From: Azonexus sp. | GTDB taxonomy: Bacteria; Pseudomonadota; Gammaproteobacteria; Burkholderiales; Rhodocyclaceae | Assembly (NCBI GenBank): GCA_031260295.1 | Contig: JAIRKE010000074.1 | Span: forward strand, 1-64,000 | DNA length: 64,000 nt | Reading direction: 5' to 3' | Part shown: piece after piece, positions 34,902 to 44,276 of the stretch | How the letters are laid out: every line of letters starts with the position of its first letter | Numbering within the stretch: the first letter of the stretch is position 1 | Translations under genes and position numbers: made by a program | The notes under the pieces: model-generated | Databases searched by the model: none | Told to the model about the DNA's origin: nothing | What the model saw: only the letters and a program-made list of their open reading frames with translations

Positions 34902-35918
34902 ATGGCCGGCGACTTTCTCTCCCAGGACGAGGTTGATGCCCTGCTCAAGGGCGTCACCGGGGAGACGGACGAGCCCGACGAGCACGACGGCCCAGGCGGC
35001 GAGGTCCGCGCCTACAACATCGGCACGCAGGAACGCATCGTCCGCGGCCGGATGCCGACCCTGGAGCTGGTCAATGAGCGCTTTGCCCGCTATCTGCGAA
35101 TTGGCCTCTTCAACTACATGCATCGCAATGCCGAGATCTCGGTCGGGCCGATCCGCGTGCAGAAATACAGCGAATTCATCCGCAACCTGGTGGTGCCGAC
35201 CAACCTCAACCTGGTCGTGGCCAAGCCGCTGCGCGGCACCTCCCTGTTCGTCTTCGACCCCAACCTGGTGTTTCTGGTCGTCGACAACATGTTCGGCGGC
35301 GACGGCCGCTTCCATACCCGGGTCGAAGGCCGCGATTTCACCGCCACCGAGCAACGCATCATCCAGGGCCTGCTCGGCGTCGTGTTCACCGAGTACAGCA
35401 AATCGTGGAAGCCGGTGTACGACATCCACTTCGAGTACGTGCGCTCGGAAATGAACTCGCAGTTCGCCAATATCGCCACGCCGTCGGAAATCGTCGTGTC
35501 GACGACTTTCACGCTGGAATTCGGCGGCGCCACGGCGGACATGCACATCTGCTTCCCCTACTCGATGCTCGAACCGATCCGCGATCTGCTCTACAGCTCC
35601 ATGCAGAGTGACCAGTTGTCGTCGGACAAGCGCTGGATCGTGACGCTGCGCAAGCAGTTGCAGGGGGCCGAAGTGGAAATCGTCGCCCATCTCGGCCACG
35701 GCCGCATCACGCTCGGGCAAATCCTCGAACTCAAGACTGGCGACGTCATACCGATCCACATTCCGCAGTACATCGAGGCATTGGTCGACAACGTGCCGCT
35801 GATGGAATGTTCCTACGGCCAGCAGAATGGCCAGTACGCATTGAAGGTCGAACGATTCATCGCCGCATCGTCCGACACGCCGGCCCCGGAGCCGGCGATG
35901 GGAGAAAAACATGGCTGA
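34902..35918 (+). CDS. fliM: Flagellar motor switch protein FliM
   Basis: The 338-residue C-ring protein. LSQDEVDALL at residues 6-15 is the CheY-P-binding peptide. The CheC-like middle domain includes FVFDPNLVFLVVDNMFGGDG, and the C-terminal SpoA domain begins near residue 240 and ends in YALKVERFI. It follows fliL by five bases and overlaps fliN by eight. Confidence 0.97.
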   Translation: MAGDFLSQDEVDALLKGVTGETDEPDEHDGPGGEVRAYNIGTQERIVRGRMPTLELVNERFARYLRIGLFNYMHRNAEISVGPIRVQKYSEFIRNLVVPTNLNLVVAKPLRGTSLFVFDPNLVFLVVDNMFGGDGRFHTRVEGRDFTATEQRIIQGLLGVVFTEYSKSWKPVYDIHFEYVRSEMNSQFANIATPSEIVVSTTFTLEFGGATADMHICFPYSMLEPIRDLLYSSMQSDQLSSDKRWIVTLRKQLQGAEVEIVAHLGHGRITLGQILELKTGDVIPIHIPQYIEALVDNVPLMECSYGQQNGQYALKVERFIAASSDTPAPEPAMGEKHG

Positions 35919-36351
35919 CGAAATGGAAAACCTCGCCAACCCGGCTGCCGACGACCAGATCAGCGACGACGACTGGGCGGCCGCCATGGCCGAGCAGGCC
36001 GTCGCCGACTCGGCGGTGACGACAGGCCCGGCCCAGCCGGCCGACATTTTCCCGTCATTCACCCCGCCCGACGGCGCTGGCGGGATGATGCACGAACTCG
36101 ACATGATTCTCGACATCCCGGTCCAGATTACCGTCGAGCTCGGGCGCACCAAGATCACCATCAAGAATCTGCTGCAATTGGCGCACGGCTCGGTAGTCGA
36201 ACTCGACGCCATGGCCGGCGAACCGATGGACGTGCTGGTCAACGGCACGCTCATCGCCCAGGGCGAAGTGGTCGTCGTCAACGACAAATTCGGCATTCGC
36301 CTGACGGACATCATCACGCCCTCGGAGCGGATGCGCAAACTCAACCGCTGA
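35911..36351 (+). CDS. fliN: Flagellar motor switch protein FliN
   Basis: A 146-residue protein with an acidic, disordered first 55 residues and a SpoA domain at about 65-145 (ILDIPVQITVELGRTKITIKNLLQL, then VNGTLIAQGEVVVVNDKFGIR). It forms the base of the C ring with FliM. Confidence 0.97.
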   Translation: MADEMENLANPAADDQISDDDWAAAMAEQAVADSAVTTGPAQPADIFPSFTPPDGAGGMMHELDMILDIPVQITVELGRTKITIKNLLQLAHGSVVELDAMAGEPMDVLVNGTLIAQGEVVVVNDKFGIRLTDIITPSERMRKLNR

Positions 36352-36454
36352 TAGTCCCGGTTTCAGGTGGCGCTCCCGAAGATAAGCAGCAGTCAACTGC
36401 CGTCTCCGGGTTTAAGATAGCGCCCTGACCACATCGTGTGACGGGCCTTTCTCC
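36352..36454. other. Intergenic spacer with a possible hairpin
   Basis: This gap of about 100 bases is unusual inside the fliL-fliR run. TCAGGTGGCGCT at 36363-36374 and AGCGCCCTGA at 36419-36428 are near-complementary and could form a long-loop stem. No promoter is evident. Confidence 0.4.
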
Positions 36455-36871
36455 TTGCTGCGCGCCATCCTCCTACTTCTTCCCCTGTTTCTTCCCTGCT
36501 GGGCGGCGGCCGCCGACACCGCCGTTCCCGGTATTTCCGCCGGCACCTATGCGCAGGCTGGCTTGGCGCTGGCGCTGATCGTTTCCCTGCTGGTCGGGGC
36601 CGCCTGGCTGGCGCGCAAGGTCAGCGGCGGCAAGGGCTTCGGCCAAGGCGGCATGCGCGTCATCGGCGGCGTCGCGTTGGGGCCGCGCGAGCGCATCGTG
36701 CTGCTCGAAGTCGGCGAGGAATGGCTGGTGATCGGCATTGTCCCCGGGCAGATTCGCACCCTGCACCGCTTGGCCAAGGGCGAGTTGCCGACGGCCGAGG
36801 CGGCCGGCCAGCGCTCATTCGCCCAGTGGCTGCACAGTATCCGCGAGCGGGGCAATGCCGCCCATGAATAA
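36455..36871 (+). CDS. fliO: Flagellar biosynthetic protein FliO
   Basis: A 138-residue protein. An N-terminal signal-like segment (LRAILLLLPLFLPCWAAAADT) precedes a membrane helix at about residues 28-50, and the cytoplasmic FliO domain follows (VIGGVALGPRERIVLLEVGEEWLVIGI). FliO helps the FliP ring assemble. The start is TTG at 36455; no in-frame ATG or GTG is near. It overlaps fliP by eight bases. Confidence 0.88.
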   Translation: MLRAILLLLPLFLPCWAAAADTAVPGISAGTYAQAGLALALIVSLLVGAAWLARKVSGGKGFGQGGMRVIGGVALGPRERIVLLEVGEEWLVIGIVPGQIRTLHRLAKGELPTAEAAGQRSFAQWLHSIRERGNAAHE

Positions 36872-37610
36872 ACGCCTGCTCGTTCTCTTTGCCCTGTTGC
36901 TGCCGGCCGGGCTGGCTCTGGCCCAGGCCGGCGGCGGCTTCCCGGCCGTCACCAGCACGCCGGCCGCCGGCGGTGGCACGACCTACTCGCTGACCATCGA
37001 GACGCTGCTGCTGCTGACGGCGCTGACTTTCATCCCGGCCATGGTGCTAATGATGTCCGGCTTCACTCGCATCGTGATCGTGCTGGCGCTCTTGCGCACC
37101 GCGCTCGGCACCCAGACTTCGCCGCCCGGCCAGGTGGTGATCGGCCTGTCGCTGTTCCTCACGTTCTTCGTCATGAGTCCGGTGCTCGACCGTATCTATG
37201 CCGAGGCCTACCTGCCGCTGTCGGAAAACCGCATCAACGTGATGCAGGCTGCCGAGCGGGCAGTGGTGCCGCTACGCGGCTTCATGCTCAAGCAGACGCG
37301 CGAATCGGACCTGGCGCTATTCGCCGGTATCGCCAAGGCTGAGCGTTTTGAAAAACCGGACGACATCCCGCTGCGCGTACTGGTCCCAGCCTTCGTCATC
37401 AGTGAATTGAAAACCGCCTTCCAGATCGGCTTCATTCTGTTCATTCCCTTCCTGGTCATCGACATGGTCGTGGCCAGCATGCTAATGTCGATGGGTATGA
37501 TGATGATGTCGCCGATCATGGTCGCCTTGCCGTTCAAACTGATGCTGTTCGTGCTGGTCGACGGCTGGCATCTGGTGATCGGCTCGCTGATCCAGAGTTT
37601 CACGCCATGA
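36864..37610 (+). CDS. fliP: Flagellar export gate protein FliP
   Basis: A 248-residue membrane protein with a cleavable-looking signal peptide (NKRLLVLFALLLPAGLALAQA) and four membrane segments. MMSGFTRIVIVLALLRTALGTQ and FVISELKTAFQIGF are FliP signatures. Five copies form the core of the export gate with FliQ and FliR. ATG at 36855 is a possible earlier start; 36864 gives the proper signal peptide. Confidence 0.96.
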   Translation: MNKRLLVLFALLLPAGLALAQAGGGFPAVTSTPAAGGGTTYSLTIETLLLLTALTFIPAMVLMMSGFTRIVIVLALLRTALGTQTSPPGQVVIGLSLFLTFFVMSPVLDRIYAEAYLPLSENRINVMQAAERAVVPLRGFMLKQTRESDLALFAGIAKAERFEKPDDIPLRVLVPAFVISELKTAFQIGFILFIPFLVIDMVVASMLMSMGMMMMSPIMVALPFKLMLFVLVDGWHLVIGSLIQSFTP

Positions 37611-37876
37611 CGCCGGGTGTCGTCATGGAAATTGGCCGCCAGGCGATCCAGGTCGCCATGGTCCTCGCTGCCCCGATTCTCCTCACGGCTCTGACCGTCG
37701 GTCTGATCGTCAGTGTTTTCCAGGCCGCTACGCAGATCAACGAGTCGACGCTGCAATTCGTACCCAAGCTGATCTCCATGTTCGTCGTCATCCTGGTGTT
37801 CGGGCCGTGGATGCTGCAATATATGGTCGATTTTATCCAGCGCCTGTTCGGCAGCATTCCGCAACTGATCGGCTAG
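37607..37876 (+). CDS. fliQ: Flagellar export gate protein FliQ
   Basis: An 89-residue protein with two membrane helices (ILLTALTVGLIVSVFQAATQINE and MFVVILVFGPWMLQYMV). Four copies surround the FliP/FliR gate. ATG overlaps the fliP stop; full length for the family. Confidence 0.96.
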   Translation: MTPGVVMEIGRQAIQVAMVLAAPILLTALTVGLIVSVFQAATQINESTLQFVPKLISMFVVILVFGPWMLQYMVDFIQRLFGSIPQLIG

Positions 37877-37879
37877 GTC

Positions 37880-38659
37880 GTGATCAGCATCGATTCGGCG
37901 CAGATCGACGCCTGGATCGCCGCCTTCATCTTTCCGCTGGCCCGTATTTTCGGCTTCATCGCCACCGCCCCGCTGTGGAGCATGGCGGTCGTCCCGCAGC
38001 GTGCCCGGCTGATGCTCGGATTGGCGATCACGCTGGCCATCGCCCCCGTCCTGCCGCCCATGCCCGCGGTGGCGCCAGCGACCTTGCCCGGTCTATGGAT
38101 CTTGCTGCAACAGATGCTGGTCGGCATCGGCATGGGTTTCGCCGCCCGCATCGTTTTCTCCGCCTTCGACGTAGCCGGCGAATTCATGGGTTTCCAAATG
38201 GGCCTCGGCTTCGCCACCTTCTACGATCCGTTGCGCGGCTCGCAGACGCCGGTGGTTGCCGAATTCGTCGACCTCATCGCCTACCTGCTGCTGCTGTCGA
38301 TGAACGGCCATCTGTTGTACTTCGCCACGCTGGCGCAGAGTTTCGTCGCCATACCGGTCAGCGCGACGCCGCTGGCGGCGGATTCGTGGGGAAACCTGGT
38401 GCGCTTGGGCAGCCACATTTTCTCGGCCGGCCTGCTGTTGGCGCTGCCGGTGGCGGTGGCGCTGATGATCACCAATCTGGCTCTGGCCGTGCTGACGCGG
38501 GCGGCGCCGCAGTTGAACATCTTTGCCCTCGGTTTTCCGCTGACCCTGCTCGGCGGTTTCTTCGCCCTCTCGGTCAGCCTGCACTACATGGCCGCACCGA
38601 TCCAGGCGGTATTCGAAATCGCTCTCGGCGCAATGCTCGGCTTCGCCGTGGTTCGCTAG
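37880..38659 (+). CDS. fliR: Flagellar export gate protein FliR
   Basis: A 259-residue polytopic protein that completes the FliPQR gate. GFAARIVFSAFDVAGEFMGFQMGLGFATFYDP is the conserved block, and ITNLALAVLTRAAPQLNIFALGFPL is the second. The start is GTG at 37880, three bases after the fliQ stop. It ends the operon and overlaps by four bases the convergent lipoprotein gene, leaving no room for a terminator. Confidence 0.96.
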   Translation: MISIDSAQIDAWIAAFIFPLARIFGFIATAPLWSMAVVPQRARLMLGLAITLAIAPVLPPMPAVAPATLPGLWILLQQMLVGIGMGFAARIVFSAFDVAGEFMGFQMGLGFATFYDPLRGSQTPVVAEFVDLIAYLLLLSMNGHLLYFATLAQSFVAIPVSATPLAADSWGNLVRLGSHIFSAGLLLALPVAVALMITNLALAVLTRAAPQLNIFALGFPLTLLGGFFALSVSLHYMAAPIQAVFEIALGAMLGFAVVR

Positions 38660-39126
38660 TTCTGCAGGAAGGAGTCGGCTTGTTCCTGCTGCACCAGGCG
38701 GATCAGGCCTTCGGCGACGCGCCGGGCACCGAGAGTTTGCGAATCGATGCCCTCGGTATATTCGACGATCTGGTAGCCGTGATAGCCGTGCTGCTCTTGC
38801 AGGGCGCTGGCCCGCCGCTTGAGCACCTGGATCGACTCGCCGGCGCCGCCGGTGTGGAAGCGCTTCATTTTCATCGACAGGCGATAGCTGTCGTCGCTCA
38901 GGCGCTGCTCCTCGACCTCCCAGTTCGGCGCCAGCGGATCGTATATCACGTAGATGGCAGCGGCAACCACCGCGGCGTTGACCAGCGAGGACAGCTTGAC
39001 GCTGGTTTCCCCCGTCAACTGGAGCTTTTTGTCGGGAAACAGCGGCGATGGATTGGAACCGGGCGATCCGCAGGCGCCCAGCGCCAGCGTGCCGCCGATC
39101 AGGAAAGCGATCGCCACGGCTTTCAT
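38656..39126 (-). CDS. Predicted lipoprotein at the end of the flg operon
   Basis: A 156-residue protein with a signal peptide and lipobox LGAC (Cys19), followed by a Ser/Pro-rich linker. A hydrophobic stretch at about residues 51-62 (AAVVAAAIYVIY) comes next, then a domain with RLSMKMKRFHTGGAGESIQVLKRRA. The fold family is not one I can name. The ATG overlaps the flgL stop, so it is co-transcribed with hook-filament junction genes, which hints at an envelope role linked to the flagellum. Confidence 0.8.
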   Translation of the reverse strand: MKAVAIAFLIGGTLALGACGSPGSNPSPLFPDKKLQLTGETSVKLSSLVNAAVVAAAIYVIYDPLAPNWEVEEQRLSDDSYRLSMKMKRFHTGGAGESIQVLKRRASALQEQHGYHGYQIVEYTEGIDSQTLGARRVAEGLIRLVQQEQADSFLQN

Positions 39127-40082
39127 AGGATGTTGAACAGGCTCAACTGGCTGGTCTGCTTGAACGCCAGTTGCGTCGCCTCCAGTTGCAGTTGCAGCTG
39201 CGCCAATTGGGAAGCGGCATCGTAATAGTCGAGATCCTGCAATTCGGACAGGCGGACCCGGTACAGGTAGTCGCTTTCGTTGGCCGTGGTCGCCATGCTG
39301 TCGAGCGACTGCAAGCGGGCGCCAACCGAGGCGCGGACGGTCGATAGATGGGCGACCGACGCGTTCGTGTCGCCAAGCGCCTGCTCGTAGGCAGCGGTGG
39401 TGAAGGGGATGCCGCTGGCCGGATCGAGTATGTCGATCATGTTTTGCAGGCTGTCGAACATGCTGCGCCCGGTCGGATTGCCTTGGGCGTCGCGCACCTG
39501 CATGAACACGTCGAGGCCGTTTTCCGAGGTGGCTATGGTCCGCGAGCCGCTGACCTGCAAGGTCTCGACGCCGCCATCGCCGCTGTAGCCGACATGCGTG
39601 CCGGAAGCCAGCGAATAGGGCGGCGTGGCGCCGGGATCGACCTGGAAAGGCTGGGTCGCCGATTTGAAACCGGCGAAGATGTAAAGCCCGGTGCCATCCT
39701 TGGTATTGCCGAGGCTGATCAGGCTGGACATGCGCTGCCTCAGTTCCTCGGCGATCATGCCGCGCTGCTCGTCGCTTAAGCTGGCATTGCCGGCCTGCAC
39801 GGCGCGTTCGAGGATCACCTGCAACTCTTGCTCGACGCCGCTCAGCGTCGAATCGAGCAGATTGAGCTTGCTCGTCGCTTCGCCGATATTTTTCAGGAAC
39901 TGCTCATTGACCCCTTTCGACTGGGTCACCTGGAGCGCCTGGGTGGCGCCGATCGGATCGTCCGCGGGCGACAGGATGCGGCGTCCGCTCGACATCTGCT
40001 GCTGTATCTTGTACAGGCCGTACTGCAGATTCTGCATGCCGATGGTGCCGGAATTGAATATTTGCGAAGTACTGACACGCAT
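39123..40082 (-). CDS. flgL: Hook-filament junction protein FlgL (HAP3)
   Basis: A 319-residue flagellin-like protein. N-terminus MRVSTSQIFNSGTIGMQNLQYGL and C-terminus QLEATQLAFKQTSQLSLFNIL form the D0/D1 coiled coil shared with flagellin. AAAGGAG upstream of the ATG is a strong ribosome binding site. It follows flgK by 15 bases. Confidence 0.96.
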   Translation of the reverse strand: MRVSTSQIFNSGTIGMQNLQYGLYKIQQQMSSGRRILSPADDPIGATQALQVTQSKGVNEQFLKNIGEATSKLNLLDSTLSGVEQELQVILERAVQAGNASLSDEQRGMIAEELRQRMSSLISLGNTKDGTGLYIFAGFKSATQPFQVDPGATPPYSLASGTHVGYSGDGGVETLQVSGSRTIATSENGLDVFMQVRDAQGNPTGRSMFDSLQNMIDILDPASGIPFTTAAYEQALGDTNASVAHLSTVRASVGARLQSLDSMATTANESDYLYRVRLSELQDLDYYDAASQLAQLQLQLEATQLAFKQTSQLSLFNIL

Positions 40083-40097
40083 GATGGTGACTCCTTT

Positions 40098-42116
40098 TTA
40101 GCGGAGCGACAGGATGGTCTGGAACAAGCTGTTGCCGATCTCGATAACCTTTGCGGCGGCCTGATAGGCTTGCTGGTACTTCAAGAGGTTGGCCGCCTCT
40201 TCATCCAGATTGACGCCGGACAAAGCTTCCCGCGTCGCCTGGGCCTGCTGCAGGACCACCGTCTGGGCGTCGAGCTGGACCTTCACTTCGCGCGTGCGGA
40301 TGCCATTGTCGGCGACGAGCCTGCCGTAGGCCGCCTGGTAATTCGCGGTACCGCCATCCATGGTGCTCTGCGTTTGCAGGTTGGCGAGCAAGAGGGCATT
40401 GCGGCCGTCCTGGATGCCGCCCGTATTGCGGTCGATGACGAAAGTATCGGTACCGGCGGCCGGCGGCGTGCCGGCGACGGTGAAATACGTGTTGTCGAAG
40501 CCAAAGCCGATCAGGTTGGCCGCGCCGTTGCTCAGCGCGATGTTGCCGGGGCCGGTGGTTTGCGTGCCGTCGGAATAAACCGCGGTCCAGGTTCCCGGCA
40601 CGCCTTGCAGGTCGGTGGCCGATAGCAACAGGCTCGCCGGTACGTTGGCCGTGCTGTAGCCGATGCCGACCACGCCCTGGGAAATGGTGAAGGCGCCCGT
40701 ATTGGCAATATCGGGCGTCACGCCTACCGGCCCCGCCGCGGCGACCAGCCGCGGATCGGTGGCGATGCTCGCATTGACCGACAGCGACTGGGCGGCATCG
40801 GCATAGGGTTTGAGCACGAAGTTGTCGCCATTGTTGCCGAGCGCCGTGATATTCAGGTCGATGCCGTCGAAGCTGACGGTCCCGACGCCGTTGCCGGCAG
40901 CCACTTGAGCATTGTCGCTGAGGCGGGTGACCGTGTAATCGCCGGCGGCCGGACCAAAGGCGATCCGGTAATCGCTGGGCATCTGTTCGGTGTAGAAATT
41001 ACCGGCGAAATCGGGAGGATTCGGCGCCACCGGCGGCGAGAAGGTGGCCGACATGGCGCCGCCGCCGGTATTCATGTAATTGGGCAGGATCGACAACGGA
41101 GTCGCCGTGGTGATCGAGAACAGTTCCCCGACGAAACCGGCATCCCCGGCGATGCGCCCGGTCAGATCCTGGCCGAGGCCGAGTTGGGCGTTGAAGGTGA
41201 GACTGAGCGAAGCCGCCAGGCGCCCCAGGTTATTCTGGGCCGTATCGAGCGAGCTGGCGCGGAAGGAGATCAGGCCGCCCAGTTGGCCGCCGGTGATCAA
41301 GGATTCCGGCAATTCCAGCGCGCTGTTCGGCAGCTTCAGGCCGACCACGATTTTCGTCGGGTCGCCCGCCGACGGCATGGCCACCAACTGTTGCGCCACC
41401 GTGCCAAGCACCAGCGGCTGGCCGGTACCGATGAAGACGTTGAAGCTGCCATCCGTATTGGTCGTGGTCGTCACCTGGATCAACTGATTCAATTCGTTGA
41501 CCAACAGGTCGCGCCGGTCGAGCAAATCGTTGGCCGGCTGCCCGGAGCTGGCCTGGGAAATGGTGATGCGCTGATTCAGGTCGGCAATCAGCGTGGCATA
41601 GCTGTTGATGTCCGAAACCGCGGTGGTGACGCGGCTATTGACCTCGCCCCGGATTTCGGACAGCCGAGTGCTCATGGCATGGAAGCGCTCGGCCAATGTC
41701 TGCGCCGAGGAAATCATGGCCTGGCGCGCCGGCAGGAGCGACGGATTGGAGGCGACCTGCTGGACGCCGGAGAAAAAATCCTGCAAGGCCGGCGACAGAC
41801 CGGCGCTGGCATCGGCCAACAGGTTGTCGATCTGCCGGATCTGGCTATAGAAGGCATCGAGCTGGCTGACCTTGCTCTGCGCCGTATTGACCTGTTGCGT
41901 GACGTAGCTGTTGTACAGGCGCTCGATCGTCTGGACATGGACGCCCTGGCCTATCGCGCCGGCGCCGGTCATCAACGCGACATTAGTCGCCTGCACCGTG
42001 CGCTGCCGGGTATAGCCGGGCGTACTGGCATTGACGACGTTATGGTTGGTCGCCAGCAAGCCCAGTTGGGCGGCATTGAGACCGCTGACACCGATACTGA
42101 AAATTCCTGAACTCAT
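40098..42116 (-). CDS. flgK: Hook-filament junction protein FlgK (HAP1)
   Basis: A 672-residue protein, on the long side for FlgK. GIFSIGVSGLNAAQLGLLATNHNVVNASTPGYTRQR is the conserved rod/hook N-terminal motif. SGVNLDEEAANLLKYQQAYQAAAKVIEIGNSLFQTIL is the C-terminal one. The extra length lies in the middle (about 290-560) with Gly/Asn/Thr-rich repeats typical of an exposed domain. Two ATGs (42119, 42116) are adjacent; AAGAGG at 42123-42128 is spaced better for 42116. Confidence 0.96.
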   Translation of the reverse strand: MSSGIFSIGVSGLNAAQLGLLATNHNVVNASTPGYTRQRTVQATNVALMTGAGAIGQGVHVQTIERLYNSYVTQQVNTAQSKVSQLDAFYSQIRQIDNLLADASAGLSPALQDFFSGVQQVASNPSLLPARQAMISSAQTLAERFHAMSTRLSEIRGEVNSRVTTAVSDINSYATLIADLNQRITISQASSGQPANDLLDRRDLLVNELNQLIQVTTTTNTDGSFNVFIGTGQPLVLGTVAQQLVAMPSAGDPTKIVVGLKLPNSALELPESLITGGQLGGLISFRASSLDTAQNNLGRLAASLSLTFNAQLGLGQDLTGRIAGDAGFVGELFSITTATPLSILPNYMNTGGGAMSATFSPPVAPNPPDFAGNFYTEQMPSDYRIAFGPAAGDYTVTRLSDNAQVAAGNGVGTVSFDGIDLNITALGNNGDNFVLKPYADAAQSLSVNASIATDPRLVAAAGPVGVTPDIANTGAFTISQGVVGIGYSTANVPASLLLSATDLQGVPGTWTAVYSDGTQTTGPGNIALSNGAANLIGFGFDNTYFTVAGTPPAAGTDTFVIDRNTGGIQDGRNALLLANLQTQSTMDGGTANYQAAYGRLVADNGIRTREVKVQLDAQTVVLQQAQATREALSGVNLDEEAANLLKYQQAYQAAAKVIEIGNSLFQTILSLR

Positions 42117-42169
42117 CATTCACCTCTTAAGAGGTTAACGACCGATCGGCCGCAAAGTTTAGCAACGCT

Positions 42170-43138
42170 TCAACCAATCAGCGCCTGGCGCAGGGTCGGG
42201 CCGTTGATGATGCGCGCCAGCTTGTCGGCGTACATCGGATCGGTCGCATACCCTGCCTGCTGCAAACGACGAGCAAATTCCGTGCCATTCTGCGCGCCGA
42301 TGACGCTGCTATAGCGCGCGCTGTCGCGCAGCAACCCAGCGTAATCGCGGAAGCTTTCGGCGTAGGAGGCATAAGCGCGGAAGCGCTCGACCACCTGTTG
42401 CGGCTGACCGTTCACGTACTCGGTGGTGGTCGCCTCGACGGTCGGCCCCGTCCAGCTTTTGCCAGCCTTGATGCCGAACAGGTTGTGGCTGGACGAACCG
42501 TCGGGATGGCGGATTTCGCTACGCCCCCAGCCGCTTTCGAGTGCCGAATGGGCAACCAGGAACTGCGGCGGGATGCCGGTCGAGCGCGAGGCTTCGACCG
42601 CATGCGGCCAGACCCGGTTGGCAAAATCGCGAGCCGTCGCCGGAACATCGCCATCGCTGTCCGGCACGGCCATCTTCTGCTGCGCGGCGTAGGTAGCCGA
42701 GGTCGGCAAATGGCCAAGCACCGGCGAGTGGCGCAAATGCCGGCCGTCGGAAGCCGCGAGCGGCAGCGCATTGCCGGCAGCCTTTGCCGCCTCCTCGCCT
42801 AGCACCGCCAAATCCTTGCCGGCGGCGACGGTACGTCCGAGTTGCTGTTCGATCAACCGCGCAAAACCGACGCCGTCGCCACGGGTCGCCAGATCGTGCG
42901 CCATCTGCTGGTCGAGCAGGGCGGTATAAAAGCGCGTCTGGTCGCTATTGAGCGGACCGTCCTGGGGCACGGTGTCGCGCATGCTCTTCATCACCATCTG
43001 GAGAAACATCTGTTCGAATTGCTGCGCGGCGGCCTTCAGACCTTCCTGCGGGTTGCGCGCGAACTGGCCGCGCAAATCCTGCGCCGACTGAACGTCGAAG
43101 GCTGCCCGGTTTGGCGTGTCCTGAATTTTGATCGCCAT
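42170..43138 (-). CDS. flgJ: Flagellar rod cap and peptidoglycan hydrolase FlgJ
   Basis: The 322-residue bifunctional form. Residues about 1-110 are the rod-capping domain (QQFEQMFLQMVMKSMRDTVP). Residues about 160-320 are the glucosaminidase domain with the catalytic glutamate in AHSALESGWG. It opens the wall for the growing rod. It follows flgI by seven bases. Confidence 0.96.
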   Translation of the reverse strand: MAIKIQDTPNRAAFDVQSAQDLRGQFARNPQEGLKAAAQQFEQMFLQMVMKSMRDTVPQDGPLNSDQTRFYTALLDQQMAHDLATRGDGVGFARLIEQQLGRTVAAGKDLAVLGEEAAKAAGNALPLAASDGRHLRHSPVLGHLPTSATYAAQQKMAVPDSDGDVPATARDFANRVWPHAVEASRSTGIPPQFLVAHSALESGWGRSEIRHPDGSSSHNLFGIKAGKSWTGPTVEATTTEYVNGQPQQVVERFRAYASYAESFRDYAGLLRDSARYSSVIGAQNGTEFARRLQQAGYATDPMYADKLARIINGPTLRQALIG

Positions 43139-43145
43139 GTCGGTT

Positions 43146-44252
43146 TTAAATCACCTCAAGCTCGGCGCGTAGCGCCCCGGCCGACTTCATGGCCTGGAGG
43201 ATGGCCAGCAGGTCGAGCGGATTGGCGCCCAGCGCATTCAGCGCCTTGACCACGTCGGCGAGGTTGGCGCCGGCCTTGACGGCGATCAGGCTGTTGCCCT
43301 CCTGCATAACCTCTATGCCGGCAGGCTGGGCAATTAGCGGCTGCGCGCCCTCGACCACCACCGACAGGTTGCCGTGCGCCACGGAGCAGGGTTCGATGGT
43401 GACGCGCTGGTTCATCACCACCGAGCCGGTGCGCGGATTGATAACCACCTTGGCGATGCCGGCGATGCGGGGAATTTCCAGATTGTCGATGCGGCCCAGG
43501 AAAGCCACCCGCGCCCCTGGGTCTTCCGGCGCCCGGACGGCCACGCGGCGGCCGTCGAGCGCCTGCGCCGTGCCCTGGCCCATGGTCTTATTGATCATCT
43601 CGACCACAGCCTGTGCATTACCGAAATCGGTTTCGCCCAATTCGTAATAAACAAAGCCTCCCTGCCCGACCGGCGTCGCCACCGCCCGCTCGACGGTGGC
43701 GCCGCCGGGAATGCGGCCGGCCGCCAGATGATTGACGGTGACCCGGGAGTTGCCGGAAGTGGCGCCGACGCCGCCAACCAGCACGTTGCCCTGGGCCACC
43801 GCGTACACCTGGCCGTCGGCGCCCTTCAATTGCGTCATCAGCAAAGTGCCGCCGCGCAGGCTCTTGGCGTTGCCCATCGACGAGACGGTGACGTCGATTT
43901 CCTGGCCGGGACGGGCGAAGGGCGGCAGCGAGGCGGTCAGCATCACCGCCGCGACGTTGCGCAACTGCAAGCGCTGTGCCTGGTCGGCGCTCAGATTGAC
44001 GCCCATCTGCGACAGCATGTTGCCGATCGCCTGGGTGGTAAAGGGCGTTTGCGTCGTCTGGTCGCCGGTATTGTCCAGACCGACCACCAGGCCGTAGCCG
44101 ATCAACTGGTTCTGGCGCACGCCCTGCACCGAGGCCAGATCCTTGATCCGCTCGGCCAGGACCGGCTGGCCGCACAGCGGCAGCAGCAGGGCGGCGACGA
44201 TTGCCGCCTGCCGGTACCATTTGCCGCTGCATTTGCCACCACTCTCGATCAT
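43146..44252 (-). CDS. flgI: Flagellar P-ring protein FlgI
   Basis: A 368-residue periplasmic protein. A signal peptide ends near VLAERIKDLA, and RIKDLASVQGVRQNQLIGYGLVVGLDNTGD is the hallmark. The C-terminus (DVVKALNALGANPLDLLAILQAMKSAGALRAELEVI) is equally conserved. GGAGG precedes the start. Confidence 0.97.
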   Translation of the reverse strand: MIESGGKCSGKWYRQAAIVAALLLPLCGQPVLAERIKDLASVQGVRQNQLIGYGLVVGLDNTGDQTTQTPFTTQAIGNMLSQMGVNLSADQAQRLQLRNVAAVMLTASLPPFARPGQEIDVTVSSMGNAKSLRGGTLLMTQLKGADGQVYAVAQGNVLVGGVGATSGNSRVTVNHLAAGRIPGGATVERAVATPVGQGGFVYYELGETDFGNAQAVVEMINKTMGQGTAQALDGRRVAVRAPEDPGARVAFLGRIDNLEIPRIAGIAKVVINPRTGSVVMNQRVTIEPCSVAHGNLSVVVEGAQPLIAQPAGIEVMQEGNSLIAVKAGANLADVVKALNALGANPLDLLAILQAMKSAGALRAELEVI

Positions 44253-44276
44253 GATCCGCCTCCGCTGGGAAATTTC

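Noticed and set aside
34620..36344. 574-residue open frame on the minus strand
   Set aside because: It is antisense to fliL, fliM and fliN, which are certain.
42123..42160. GCCGATCG next to a TAAACTTT-like box on the minus strand before flgK, as a sigma-28 promoter
   Set aside because: The two boxes are only about three bases apart rather than eleven.
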